From Lachnospiraceae bacterium (GTDB taxonomy: Bacteria > Bacillota > Clostridia > Lachnospirales > Lachnospiraceae): DNA of 64,000 nt. Shown here piece by piece: positions 17,521 through 25,977 of the stretch (its first letter is position 1; every line of letters begins with the position of its first letter). Location of the stretch: NCBI GenBank assembly GCA_017617545.1, contig JAFZVZ010000018.1, positions 1 through 64,000 of the forward strand, given 5' to 3'. A program made the position numbers and the translations under genes. The notes under the pieces were generated by a model. The model was not told where the DNA came from. It worked only from the letters and a program-made list of their open reading frames with translations, and did no database searches.

Positions 17521-18516
17521 TCAGATCAGCTCCTTCTCCATGTACCCGCACGTAAACGGGAAGAAATCATATTTCACGGTTCCGGTGTGCGCAAAGCCGA
17601 AACTCTCGTACCACTGCCGGAGCACCGCATTTTCCTCGACAATGCCGATCTTCAGTTTCCGTCGGCCGAGGATGCGCACCTGCCGGAAGCAATCCTCCAG
17701 AAGCTTCGCGCCGATCCCGCGGTGACGAAACTCCGGCAAAACCGCCAGATTGTTGAGCTCCGCACAGCCGTCCTCCGTCAGCGCCAGCGAGTAGTAACCG
17801 ACGATCCTGCCGTGCTGCGAGAACACATACATCGGGCGCTTCTCAATAAAGTACTGGTACTGAAGGCGTCCCTCGTCCGTCGCGAACGCGGTGAAGCGGG
17901 GAGCATTTTCCGCTGTGAAACCGAACTCGTCGGCAACGGTGCGGAACGATTCGCGGATCACCTGCACGCATTCGGGGATCTCCTCCTGCGCCATTTCACG
18001 CACCTTGCCGGACAGCACGGTGTCCCGGAGGGTCACGCTCAGGATGTGTCTTGTCGGGAAAAATTCGTACAGGTGCAGCGAGTTGATCCTGCCGACGAAC
18101 GGCTTGAACTCGTGGAGCACGTACGGCGCGGCGCGGAAGATCACGTCCGGCTCGTCGATGAGAAATGTGGTGTGCGGGGTCCAGTCGAACGAGTCGCTGC
18201 ACCGTTCCTTCAGAGCGATCAGCTCGTCGCTCATGTCCGGGGCGGCGAAGAGGACATGCGCGCCTCCGAAGATGCCGACGTGGTTGAAGGTCACCTCGAA
18301 GGAATCAACCTCCGAGGAAAGCTTCTGAAGAAGCATTTTGAGTGCCTCCTCGCGGTCGGTCGGGAAGGATCCGAGGGTGATGTGCATCGGAATGTTTCTT
18401 GTGTGGGTGCCGACGAACCCGTTCTCGTAGAGGGTGTTCTGCAGGCCGGAGAGAATCTCCTCGGACGCCTCGTCGTAGCCGGCCAGAATGTACAGTAGTT
18501 TTTCAGCTTCTGCCAT
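17521..18516 (-). CDS. 2H phosphodiesterase-GNAT acetyltransferase fusion
   Basis: 331 residues in two parts. The N-terminal half (to about 170) has the two HxTx motifs of the 2'-5' RNA ligase/2H phosphoesterase superfamily, HITL and HTTF, about 90 residues apart. The C-terminal half is a GNAT N-acetyltransferase with the acetyl-CoA loop VLPEFRHRGIGAKLL. Fusion of an RNA-end or cyclic-phosphate hydrolase with an acetyltransferase is unusual; the joint substrate could be RNA or a nucleotide conjugate, but this is a guess. AAAGGAG sits seven bases before ATG 18516. The leader is a T-box, and the methyltransferase gene follows. Confidence 0.8.
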   Translation of the reverse strand: MAEAEKLLYILAGYDEASEEILSGLQNTLYENGFVGTHTRNIPMHITLGSFPTDREEALKMLLQKLSSEVDSFEVTFNHVGIFGGAHVLFAAPDMSDELIALKERCSDSFDWTPHTTFLIDEPDVIFRAAPYVLHEFKPFVGRINSLHLYEFFPTRHILSVTLRDTVLSGKVREMAQEEIPECVQVIRESFRTVADEFGFTAENAPRFTAFATDEGRLQYQYFIEKRPMYVFSQHGRIVGYYSLALTEDGCAELNNLAVLPEFRHRGIGAKLLEDCFRQVRILGRRKLKIGIVEENAVLRQWYESFGFAHTGTVKYDFFPFTCGYMEKELI

Positions 18517-18577
18517 GTTGTTCTCCTTTCTGCCGCAGGGTGCGGCAATGCGGTTTTGATTGGGCAACAACACAAGA

Positions 18578-18828
18578 AAAGCACCCTGAGACCACAGTAA
18601 ATACAGTCCTAAGGGTGCTGTCGCACGGTTCCACCTTAACTTTTCACTTCAGATTCCAACAAATCCTAACCTTTAACGCAGGCATACGGTAACGCTTACT
18701 CGGTTCGGCATTACAGCTCGGGAATGGTTTTCGTCCTTCGTCCTCATAAACGGCTTCCACCTGATGCCGTTCTCTCTGGATGATTCGTGAGGAACTACTC
18801 TTTCCGTCGTTGCTTTTCTCGTGTTATT
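18578..18828 (-). promoter_or_regulatory. T-box riboswitch, probably threonine-specific
   Basis: The minus-strand leader contains the T-box sequence AAGGTGGAACCGTGCG (around 18622-18638). An intrinsic terminator AGCACCCT / AGGGTGCT, followed by TTTTCTTGTG, ends near 18578. Stem I has AGAGAGAACGGC, and the specifier region reads AAAACCATTCCCGAGC, where ACC (Thr) fits the usual position before a purine and GAGC. The amino acid is inferred. The controlled genes are not an obvious synthetase or transporter. Confidence 0.85.
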
Positions 18829-18834
18829 GGCGTT

Positions 18835-18863
18835 ACTATAACAAGTCCGGCAGGATTTGTCAA
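18835..18863 (-). promoter_or_regulatory. Promoter of the T-box operon
   Basis: Minus strand: TTGACA (complement of 18858-18863), 17-bp spacer, TATAGT (complement of 18835-18840). A strong consensus promoter. Confidence 0.8.
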
Positions 18864-18913
18864 TGACAGTTTTTCGGAGCCGTTTGTATGACAGTTTTTT
18901 GGAGCCGTTCATC

Positions 18914-18942
18914 TTGTTCTGCGGCTGCAACTATGGTATACT
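18914..18942 (+). promoter_or_regulatory. Promoter of the coiled-coil membrane protein pair
   Basis: TTGTTC (18914-18919), 17-bp spacer, TATACT (18937-18942) with an extended -10 TGG. It is divergent from the T-box promoter. Confidence 0.65.
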
Positions 18943-19026
18943 AAATTATTCGATACATTTGTCAGGTACGGCGATGCGGGAGACATCGCCCGATACCACG
19001 TATTCGCAGGTGTACAGGGGGTCAGC

Positions 19027-19761
19027 ATGATTGATTACGAGGAGATGAACAGGGTTCTGGGACAGGCGGACCGGGAGTTCGCGGCATTGGCCCGGAGGGA
19101 TCGCAAGGAGGAAACTGCGCCGGAGAAGCAGCAGGCGGAGCTGCCGGTGGAGGTGGATCATTCGTACATAGCAAGTATGGAGGTGCATCGCCGCATAAAG
19201 GAACATATTGAACGCATAAAGGCGGGAGTTGATGAGGAATACGCGGAGGTGAAGGCCGCGAACGGATCGGCGAACAAGGAGCTGGGCGGTGCGGTTTACG
19301 GACTGGCACTGCACACGATTGTTTTTCCGGCCATAGCCTGGTACTTCATGACCATCCATATCCTGATCATGATCGGGCTCGGGATCGTCGGGATATTCTG
19401 GGTTTTCGCGACGATCCGGTTTGTCAAAAAGGTGTTGAACAGATATGTAACCCACCTCGTCATGAAGTCGGATCCGGGTACGAAGGCGTTCGCGAAGGAG
19501 TTTAATATCCCGACGTACGGCGCGAAAATCGAAAAATGCGAGAAGCGTCTGCAGCTGCTGCAGGACCGTCTGATCGAACTGGAGACGTATGAGCTGAAGA
19601 TCGAGCGTCAGCAGGGCCTTTTGCACGAGGAGTTCGAGGCTATGCAGACGTTGCGCGAGGTGCCGAGGGAGACGGAAACATTTTCCGACAAGACAGAGGT
19701 GACATTCCTCGAGTTTTGGAAGTGGAAGAGGCAGCAGAAGAGCCGGGGAGAAGCAAAATAG
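19027..19761 (+). CDS. Coiled-coil two-helix membrane protein, unknown function
   Basis: 244 residues. A charged N-terminal region of about 90 residues is followed by two adjacent membrane segments (about 95-140: HTIVFPAIAWYFM and LIMIGLGIVGIFWVF). A long Lys/Glu/Leu-rich coiled coil then runs to the C terminus. Both tails are probably cytoplasmic. The following gene has the same plan, so the two look like diverged paralogues that may pair. GGGGG before the start is a modest ribosome binding site. I recognise no family. Confidence 0.7.
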   Translation: MIDYEEMNRVLGQADREFAALARRDRKEETAPEKQQAELPVEVDHSYIASMEVHRRIKEHIERIKAGVDEEYAEVKAANGSANKELGGAVYGLALHTIVFPAIAWYFMTIHILIMIGLGIVGIFWVFATIRFVKKVLNRYVTHLVMKSDPGTKAFAKEFNIPTYGAKIEKCEKRLQLLQDRLIELETYELKIERQQGLLHEEFEAMQTLREVPRETETFSDKTEVTFLEFWKWKRQQKSRGEAK

Positions 19762-19804
19762 GCTGATTGTGTGGGAAACTTGAAGCAGCGGGAAGGAGAG
19801 CACG

Positions 19805-20518
19805 ATGGATTACAATGATCTGGATGCGTTCCTGGCGGAGGATGAGAAACGATTTTCCGAGCAGGAAGAGGAGTGGAACAAACAGAAGGAGAAACTGCGC
19901 GAGAAGCGCGCGGAGGAGAGCGCGGAAACTGTCGCCGTCACCGCGGATACGGTTGCCTGGACCTGCCAGAGCATAAAGACCGTGCTGGAAGGGAAGCTTG
20001 ACACGGCGCGCAAGGATCACGATCAGGTGGACGTTGAGAAGGAGAGGGACAAGAAGGATGTCACGTACAAGATCATCATCCTGTTCGGCGCATGCCTGCT
20101 TTACCCGCTCCTGATGAAGATATTTTCGAGTGCGGAGGCCCACTTCAAGATCGTTCTGAGTTTGGCTTTCATGTTGATCGGCGCGTTCGTCATCATCTGG
20201 ACGCTGCGGGAATTTCTGAATTCCGTCACGAAGTTTTTGATCCGCGGGCGGAGGCGGGCCGACAAGCTTGTGGTCGACGGGTTGAAGATCCTCACCTACG
20301 ACCACGAGAAGATCCTCATTGAGGAGCAGATCCTTCGGATCAACAAGTTCCTCAAGGAGGAGCAGGAGCTCGAGCACAGATCCGAGAACAACGGCGGACT
20401 GTCCGACACCGACTATGAGCGGCTCCAGGTTCTGAAGTACGTGGACCGGCAGCTGTACACGGGCTACACAAGGGATTTTACGTTCATGGGATACCTTCGC
20501 GGGATCATCGGAAAATAA
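19805..20518 (+). CDS. Coiled-coil two-helix membrane protein, unknown function (paralogue-like)
   Basis: 237 residues. The Glu/Lys-rich N terminus is followed by two central membrane segments (about 90-140: IIILFGACLLYPLLM and LSLAFMLIGAFVIIW) and then a charged, probably helical C-terminal half. The architecture is the same as the gene 43 bases upstream, so co-transcription and perhaps a complex are likely. GGAAGGAG precedes the start. No known domain is recognised. The stop is followed within 20 bases by GGAAAATAATTTTCC, a palindromic pairing of the dispersed ATTTTCC word. Confidence 0.72.
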   Translation: MDYNDLDAFLAEDEKRFSEQEEEWNKQKEKLREKRAEESAETVAVTADTVAWTCQSIKTVLEGKLDTARKDHDQVDVEKERDKKDVTYKIIILFGACLLYPLLMKIFSSAEAHFKIVLSLAFMLIGAFVIIWTLREFLNSVTKFLIRGRRRADKLVVDGLKILTYDHEKILIEEQILRINKFLKEEQELEHRSENNGGLSDTDYERLQVLKYVDRQLYTGYTRDFTFMGYLRGIIGK

Positions 20519-20618
20519 TTTTCCATAAATTTCATATGACCGTCCGTATCTTGTTCAGAAACGGTTCCTGAGGGAACATTTTCCGAAGAACAACTGTGAG
20601 ACAAGAACGGAGGCTTGT

Positions 20619-21077
20619 ATGAGGGGAAAAGACAAATGTAAGATATTGAAGCAGATCCGCAAGCAGATCGCGGAAGAGAACGATATCCCGTATGTGGTTG
20701 AGGAATGTAAGCACAAGGGCGAGTGCAAGGGAACGTGCCCGAAGTGCGAGGCGGATCTTAGGATGCTCGAGCGCGAACTGTCGCTGCGGCACCGCCTGGG
20801 CAAGACCGTGGCGATCGCGGGCATTGCCGCCGGCATGATGACGATGACGACCGGGTGCGGCATCGATGACGCGGTGGACCTTCTGCACCAGCTGATCGGC
20901 ATCGAGGTGCCGGGACCGGATATCCAGGGAGGCTTGATGCCGCAGTATCCGGTGGATGGTGAGATCGATTACCAGCCGCTGGCCGGGGATATTCAGATCG
21001 ATCCCGACTGGGAGAAAGAGACCGAAGGTGAGATCGCGCCCGACTACGATCAGAATTACGACGAAAACACTCAGTGA
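20619..21077 (+). CDS. Small Cys-motif protein with hydrophobic segment, next to radical SAM gene
   Basis: 152 residues. The N-terminal 50 carry a C-x5-C-x3-C-P-x-C motif (Cys30, 36, 40, 43) that could bind zinc or an iron-sulfur cluster. A short hydrophobic segment follows (about 62-80), ending in TTGCG, which resembles a lipobox placed internally. The last 70 residues are acidic and Pro/Asp rich. Similar short proteins with this Cys block occur in gut Firmicutes and Bacteroidetes, to my recollection without a known function. GGAGG lies six bases before the start. The radical SAM gene starts about 105 bases later, so a substrate-enzyme pair is possible but unproven. Confidence 0.75.
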   Translation: MRGKDKCKILKQIRKQIAEENDIPYVVEECKHKGECKGTCPKCEADLRMLERELSLRHRLGKTVAIAGIAAGMMTMTTGCGIDDAVDLLHQLIGIEVPGPDIQGGLMPQYPVDGEIDYQPLAGDIQIDPDWEKETEGEIAPDYDQNYDENTQ

Positions 21078-21183
21078 TGTCTGATCAAATCCGGCTGCGA
21101 TATACAATATAGTTTTACGGAAAATGATCGGAGCCGGACACGAAAGTGCTAAGAACCTGCCGTGATATTGAGGAGAGAAGAAG

Positions 21184-21870
21184 ATGAGCGTGATGTCTCC
21201 GTTACAGGCGAAGACCGAAACGGGCGGGGCTGCTGCGGCGCAGCCCCGTGACATTACCATGCCGTTCATCGCGATGGACCGTCTTCGCATGGAGATTGAC
21301 GGTGACGGCGTGACGACGCTCGTGGCATCGAAGGGATGTCCGCTGTCCTGCAAGTATTGTATCAACAAGGACATTCTCTGCGACGGAGTGCCGAGCCGGC
21401 CGATCACGCCGCAGGAGCTGTTTGAGAAGGTGAGGATCGACGACCTCTACTTCCGGGCGACCAACGGGGGAGTGGTGTTCGGGGGCGGAGAGTCGCTGCT
21501 GCATGCCCGGTTTATCCGGGCATTTTCCGAACTGGTGCCGAAGTCGTGGCAGATCATCGCGGAAACCAGCCTGAACGTCCCCGCGGAGCTACTGCGGATC
21601 GCGATGCCGGCGGTCACCTCCTGGATCGTCGACATCAAGGACATGAACCCTGAGATCTACCGCGCCTACACAGGCTTGGACAACGCTATTGTAAAGGATA
21701 ATCTGCGCATCCTCGCGGAGGCCGGTCGCTGCGGCGACGTCATGGTGCGCGTGCCGCTCATCCCGGGCTTCAACACCGAGGAGGACTGCCGCAGGAGCAT
21801 CGAGGAGCTGCGGGCGATCGGCAGCTGGAAGCGGTGCGATCCGTTCCCGTATGTGGTCAGGGAGCAGTGA
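21184..21870 (+). CDS. Radical SAM protein, activase-like
   Basis: 228-residue protein with the cluster motif C-x3-C-x2-C (Cys52, 56, 59, in GCPLSCKYC). The GGGE-like motif GVVFGGGES binds SAM, and the later strands are compatible with a partial TIM barrel of the PflA/NrdG size class. It lacks the long C-terminal SPASM region of many peptide-modifying enzymes. GAGGAG lies about eight bases before the start. Its neighbour is the Cys-motif protein, so it may act on that protein or on a glycyl radical enzyme encoded elsewhere; none is in this window. Confidence 0.85.
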   Translation: MSVMSPLQAKTETGGAAAAQPRDITMPFIAMDRLRMEIDGDGVTTLVASKGCPLSCKYCINKDILCDGVPSRPITPQELFEKVRIDDLYFRATNGGVVFGGGESLLHARFIRAFSELVPKSWQIIAETSLNVPAELLRIAMPAVTSWIVDIKDMNPEIYRAYTGLDNAIVKDNLRILAEAGRCGDVMVRVPLIPGFNTEEDCRRSIEELRAIGSWKRCDPFPYVVREQ

Positions 21871-21984
21871 GGGCCGCCCCTGAAGGTTATCAGAGAACAG
21901 CGCAGCACATTATGGCTTACGTGGTTTATCCGAATGGGTGGGGAATGTCTCCGCCTTTTTCGTCGCGAAGCCGTAAGAAAACCC

Positions 21985-22013
21985 TTGACAACGCGGAACA
22001 AGTGGTCTATATT
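21985..22013 (+). promoter_or_regulatory. Promoter of ileS
   Basis: TTGACA (21985-21990), 17-bp spacer, TATATT (22008-22013). Transcription would start near 22020, at the head of the T-box leader. Confidence 0.8.
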
Positions 22014-22019
22014 TTCCTA

Positions 22020-22309
22020 CATACAGCGAGAGACGTTGACGGAGACAGTACCCTGTATGGGAAGGCCAAAGCGAGCCGGGGAATGGTGAAAGCCCGGCGC
22101 TGTGAAGTGCAGGTGAAGATCCCTCCGGAGTCGTGCGGGCGAACGGCGATGTGTCGCGAGGCCATAGGGCAGCGCGGAACAAACCCAATAGTCGGCACCG
22201 GCAGCCTGCCGTTACCGGGCAACGTATAGACTGCGCAGCAGTGTACGCCCAATAGGTGGTATAATGAGAATTTTCGGGTCCTCATCCTGTTTCGGGATGG
22301 GGACCTTTT
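22020..22309 (+). promoter_or_regulatory. T-box riboswitch of ileS, isoleucine-specific
   Basis: Leader with GAGAGACG near its start and a GAAG-ATC-CCTCCGGAG segment in which ATC is the likely Ile specifier. The T-box proper is AGGTGGTATAATGAG (about 22254-22268). ATGAG and an upstream GG can pair with CTCATCC to form the antiterminator. The competing terminator is GGTCCTCATCC / GGGATGGGGACC then TTTT (about 22278-22309). The first look suggests a cobalamin element, but the T-box and the downstream ileS settle it. Confidence 0.88.
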
Positions 22310-22406
22310 GCGCGCTAAGCGAGAGCACTTCCGCCGACTGTGGTCGGCGGGATTGGCCTGACGAGCGCACGTACATGAGCAAACCGAGCAGCGCGAGAGT
22401 TGCGAG
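22310..22406 (+). repeat. Post-terminator TAAGCGAGAG element, copy 3
   Basis: GCGCGCTAAGCGAGAG (22310-22325) follows the T-box terminator. It is followed by a perfect hairpin CCGCCGAC-TGTG-GTCGGCGG and then GAGCGCACGTACAT (22363-22376), which also occurs in copy 4 at 35794. It lies inside the ileS leader, between terminator and ribosome binding site. Confidence 0.7.
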
Positions 22407-22450
22407 TTTTCGACTTATTTTCCGAAATATCAAGCAGGGAGGATAAAACT

Positions 22451-25400
22451 ATGTATGAGAAAGTAGACGCCGGTATGAATTTCGTCGACCGCGAAAAGCA
22501 GGTCCTTGCGTTCTGGAAGGCCAACAACATCTTCGAGAAGAGCATGGAATCGCGCAAGAAGGGGCCGACGTACACATTTTACGACGGACCGCCGACGGCC
22601 AACGGCAAGCCGCACATCGGTCACGTGCTGACGCGTGTCATCAAGGATATGATCCCGCGCTACCGCACCATGAAGGGTTTTATGGTACCCCGCAAGGCCG
22701 GTTGGGACACGCACGGTCTGCCGGTTGAGATTGAGGTGGAGAAGCTTCTCGGCATCAACGGCAAGGATCAGATCGAGGCGTACGGCCTCGAGCCGTTCAT
22801 CGACAAATGCAAGGAATCCGTATGGAAATACAAGGGCATGTGGGAGGACTTCTCCGGAACGGTCGGTTTCTGGGCCGACATGGACAACCCCTACGTAACC
22901 TATCATGACGATTACATCGAGTCCGAGTGGTGGGCTCTTCGGCAAATCTGGGACAAGGGCCTTTTGTACAAGGGTTTCAAGATCGTTCCGTACTGCCCTC
23001 GCTGCGGCACGCCCCTTTCCTCGGCTGAGGTTTCCCAGGGCTACAAGACAGTGAAGGAGCGCTCGGCTGTCGTGCGTTTCAAGGCAGTCGGCGAGGATGC
23101 TTATTTCCTCGCATGGACGACCACGCCGTGGACGCTTCCCTCGAACGTTGCTCTCTGCGTGAACCCTGAGGATACGTATGTGAAGGTGAAGGCCGCTGAC
23201 GGCTACACCTACTATCTTGCTGAGGCTCTCGCCGACACCGTTTTGGCACCGCTTGCCAAGGAAGGTGAGAAGGCGTACGAAGTGCTTGAGACCTTCAAGG
23301 GTACCGACCTTGAGCGCCGCGAGTACGAACCGCTGTACCAATGTGCTGCCGATGAGGCGAAGAAGCAGGGCAAGAAGGCATTTTTCGTAACATGCGATGA
23401 CTACGTAACCATGTCCGATGGTACCGGCATCGTTCATATTGCTCCGGCGTTCGGTGAGGACGACGCGAACGTCGGCCGCAACTACGACCTTCCTCTCGTG
23501 CAGATGGTGGACGAGAAGGGCGTGATGCTCGACGTGACGCCGTTCGCGGGCATGCGCTGCAAGCCTACCGCAGAGGAGATGAAAAATGGTGCGATCAGCG
23601 CCGATCCCGAGGTCATCAAGGACCTCTCCTCGCGCAAGCTCCTGTTTGACGCTCCGAAGTTCGAGCACGAGTATCCGCACTGCTGGCGCTGCGACACTCC
23701 TCTGATCTACTATGCACGCGAGTCGTGGTACATTCGCGAGACCGCAGTGCGCGACGATCTGATCCGCAACAACAATACGGTCAACTGGATCCCGGAGTCC
23801 ATCGGCAAGGGCCGTTTCGGCAACTGGCTGGAGAACATCCAGGATTGGGCGATCAGCCGTAACCGTTACTGGGGCACGCCTCTCAACATCTGGGAGTGCG
23901 AGTGCGGCAACCGCGAGTGCGTCGGCAGCCGCGCAGACCTTGCGAAGCTCTCGGGCAATCCCGACGACGCCAAGGTTGAGCTGCACCGTCCGTACATCGA
24001 CGCTGTCACATTCCCGTGCCCGAAGTGCGGCAAGACGATGCACCGCGTTCCCGAGGTTATCGACTGCTGGTTCGACTCCGGCGCGATGCCTTTTGCGCAG
24101 CATCATTATCCGTTCGAAAATAAGGACCTCTTCGAGGAGCAGTTCCCGGCACAGTTCATCTCCGAGGCTGTTGACCAGACGCGTGGCTGGTTCCACTCCC
24201 TGATGGCTGAATCAACGCTTCTGTTCAACAAGGCGCCGTACGAGAACGTCATTGTGCTCGGCCATGTTCAGGACGAGAACGGTCAGAAGATGAGCAAGAG
24301 TAAAGGCAACGCGGTCGATCCGTTCGAGGCTCTGGCTTCGTTCGGCGCGGACGCGATCCGCTGGTACTTCTACATCAACAGCGCGCCGTGGCTGCCGAAC
24401 CGCTTCCACGACAAGGCTGTTGTCGAGGGACAGAGAAAATTCATGGGTACGCTCTGGAACACTTACGCGTTCTTCGTGCTCTATGCAAATATCGACAATT
24501 TCGATGCAACCAAATATACGCTTGATTACGACAAGCTTCCGGTCATGGACCGCTGGCTTCTGTCGCGCCTGATGTCCACGGTGAAGGATGTCGACGACAA
24601 CCTCTGGAACTATCGCATCCCCGAGGCTGCACGTGCGCTCGATTCGTTTGTTGACGAGATGAGCAACTGGTATGTGCGCCGCGGTCGTGAGCGTTTCTGG
24701 GCCAAGGGCATGGAGCAGGACAAGATCAACGCCTACATGACGCTGTACACCGCCCTGGTTACCATCGCCAAGACCGCAGCTCCGATGATCCCGTTCATGA
24801 GCGAGGCGATCTACCGCAACCTTGTCTGCAGCATCGACAAGGCAGCTCCCGAGAGCGTGCATCTGTGCGATTTCCCGACGGTGGAGGAGTCCTGGATCGA
24901 CACGAAGCTCGAGGCCGATATGGATGAGGTTCTCAAGGTCGTTGTACTCGGCCGTGCATGCCGTAACGCGTCCAACATCAAGCAGCGCCAGCCGATCGCG
25001 AACATGTTCGTGTGCAGCGAGCGCGGAGCTCTCAACGAGTTCTATCAGGAGATCATCGAGGACGAGCTCAACGTCAAGGCATTGTCCTTTACGGACGATG
25101 TCAGCGAGCTGACTTCGTACTCGTTCAAGCCGCAGCTCAAGACGCTCGGCAAGCGCTTCGGCAAGCAGATCAACACGGTTCGCGAGCTTCTTGCGAACAT
25201 CGACGGTCGCGCTGCCATGAAGGAGCTGGATGCAACCGGCGCTCTGACGCTTGTTGTCGACGGCGTATCCGAGAGCATCGCGAAGGAAGACCTGTTGATC
25301 GAGTCACAGCAGACCGAGGGTTATGTCTCCGACAGCGACGGCGGCATCACGGTTGTCCTTGACACCCGCCTGACGCCTGAGCTCATCGAGGAAGGCTATG

Positions 25401-25639
25401 TCCGCGAGGTCATCAGCAAGGTTCAGACGATGCGTAAGGAAGCGGGCTTCGAGGTTATGGACCACATCACCGTAGCCCTGGTCGGCAACGAGAAGCTTGC
25501 TGCAGTCTGCGAGAAGAATTCCGAGTTCCTGTGCCGCGTCGTACTTGCCGACGAGCTTCGCTTCGAGGCTGTCGAAGGTTACACCAAGGATTGGAACATC
25601 AACGGTGAGGACGTAACCATCACGGTTGTGAAGAAGTAA
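22451..25639 (+). CDS. ileS: Isoleucyl-tRNA synthetase
   Basis: 1062-residue cytoplasmic class I synthetase that charges tRNA-Ile with isoleucine. Visible motifs: HIGH-type sequence GKPHIGHVLTR, the CP1 editing domain with its TTPWTLPSN segment, WDTHG, the metal-binding CWRCDTPLIY, and KMSKSKGN. The length and the order of motifs fit the eukaryote-like IleS2 form found in many Clostridia. GGGAGGA lies eight bases before ATG 22451; the ATG at 22400 is within the leader and less likely. Codon use is strongly biased. Controlled by an Ile T-box. A GC-rich hairpin (GCGGGGCGGC / GCCGCCCCGC, about 25675-25697) follows the stop but lacks a T-run. Confidence 0.97.
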   Translation: MYEKVDAGMNFVDREKQVLAFWKANNIFEKSMESRKKGPTYTFYDGPPTANGKPHIGHVLTRVIKDMIPRYRTMKGFMVPRKAGWDTHGLPVEIEVEKLLGINGKDQIEAYGLEPFIDKCKESVWKYKGMWEDFSGTVGFWADMDNPYVTYHDDYIESEWWALRQIWDKGLLYKGFKIVPYCPRCGTPLSSAEVSQGYKTVKERSAVVRFKAVGEDAYFLAWTTTPWTLPSNVALCVNPEDTYVKVKAADGYTYYLAEALADTVLAPLAKEGEKAYEVLETFKGTDLERREYEPLYQCAADEAKKQGKKAFFVTCDDYVTMSDGTGIVHIAPAFGEDDANVGRNYDLPLVQMVDEKGVMLDVTPFAGMRCKPTAEEMKNGAISADPEVIKDLSSRKLLFDAPKFEHEYPHCWRCDTPLIYYARESWYIRETAVRDDLIRNNNTVNWIPESIGKGRFGNWLENIQDWAISRNRYWGTPLNIWECECGNRECVGSRADLAKLSGNPDDAKVELHRPYIDAVTFPCPKCGKTMHRVPEVIDCWFDSGAMPFAQHHYPFENKDLFEEQFPAQFISEAVDQTRGWFHSLMAESTLLFNKAPYENVIVLGHVQDENGQKMSKSKGNAVDPFEALASFGADAIRWYFYINSAPWLPNRFHDKAVVEGQRKFMGTLWNTYAFFVLYANIDNFDATKYTLDYDKLPVMDRWLLSRLMSTVKDVDDNLWNYRIPEAARALDSFVDEMSNWYVRRGRERFWAKGMEQDKINAYMTLYTALVTIAKTAAPMIPFMSEAIYRNLVCSIDKAAPESVHLCDFPTVEESWIDTKLEADMDEVLKVVVLGRACRNASNIKQRQPIANMFVCSERGALNEFYQEIIEDELNVKALSFTDDVSELTSYSFKPQLKTLGKRFGKQINTVRELLANIDGRAAMKELDATGALTLVVDGVSESIAKEDLLIESQQTEGYVSDSDGGITVVLDTRLTPELIEEGYVREVISKVQTMRKEAGFEVMDHITVALVGNEKLAAVCEKNSEFLCRVVLADELRFEAVEGYTKDWNINGEDVTITVVKK

Positions 25640-25977
25640 GGGTTAAAAAGCAAAAACAATCTTATCAGTATAAGTGCGGGGCGGCGTGCCGCCCCGCTAC
25701 TGAAGAAATTTCTTTAAAGACTTGATAACAGTCTTTTCTTAGGTGTCTTCCTGAAAGTCATGTTTATCTTTTTGTGTCTCGAACACTTTTGAGAGCACGT
25801 TTTTTCGCGGTTTCTGCGCGAAATCATTTCCATTCTCTGTTTTGACAAGAATATTGTGCATACGTTTCTGATCACAGGACTTTTTTGAGAATTCCTGTTC
25901 TTTTGAGGTGGTTCAACTGCGCTTTTTTGTGCAGTTGCTGGCTTTTTGTATAGCTGCCGGCTTTTTTCTCGCGTGGT
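25640..25977. other. AT-rich, gene-free stretch with inverted repeats
   Basis: No credible gene. It begins with the GC hairpin after ileS, followed by a TGCTAC-like GCTACTGAAG (25696). It has several T-runs and small inverted repeats, for example CAACTGC / GCAGTTG near 25915-25936. Base composition is much more AT rich than the flanking genes, which marks 25.7-27.3 kb as possibly acquired. Confidence 0.5.

Noticed and set aside
22020..22309. Cobalamin riboswitch upstream of ileS
   Set aside because: The GAGCCGGG...AAGCCCGGC segment is superficially similar, but the region ends with a T-box antiterminator/terminator pair, contains an ATC specifier, and precedes ileS.
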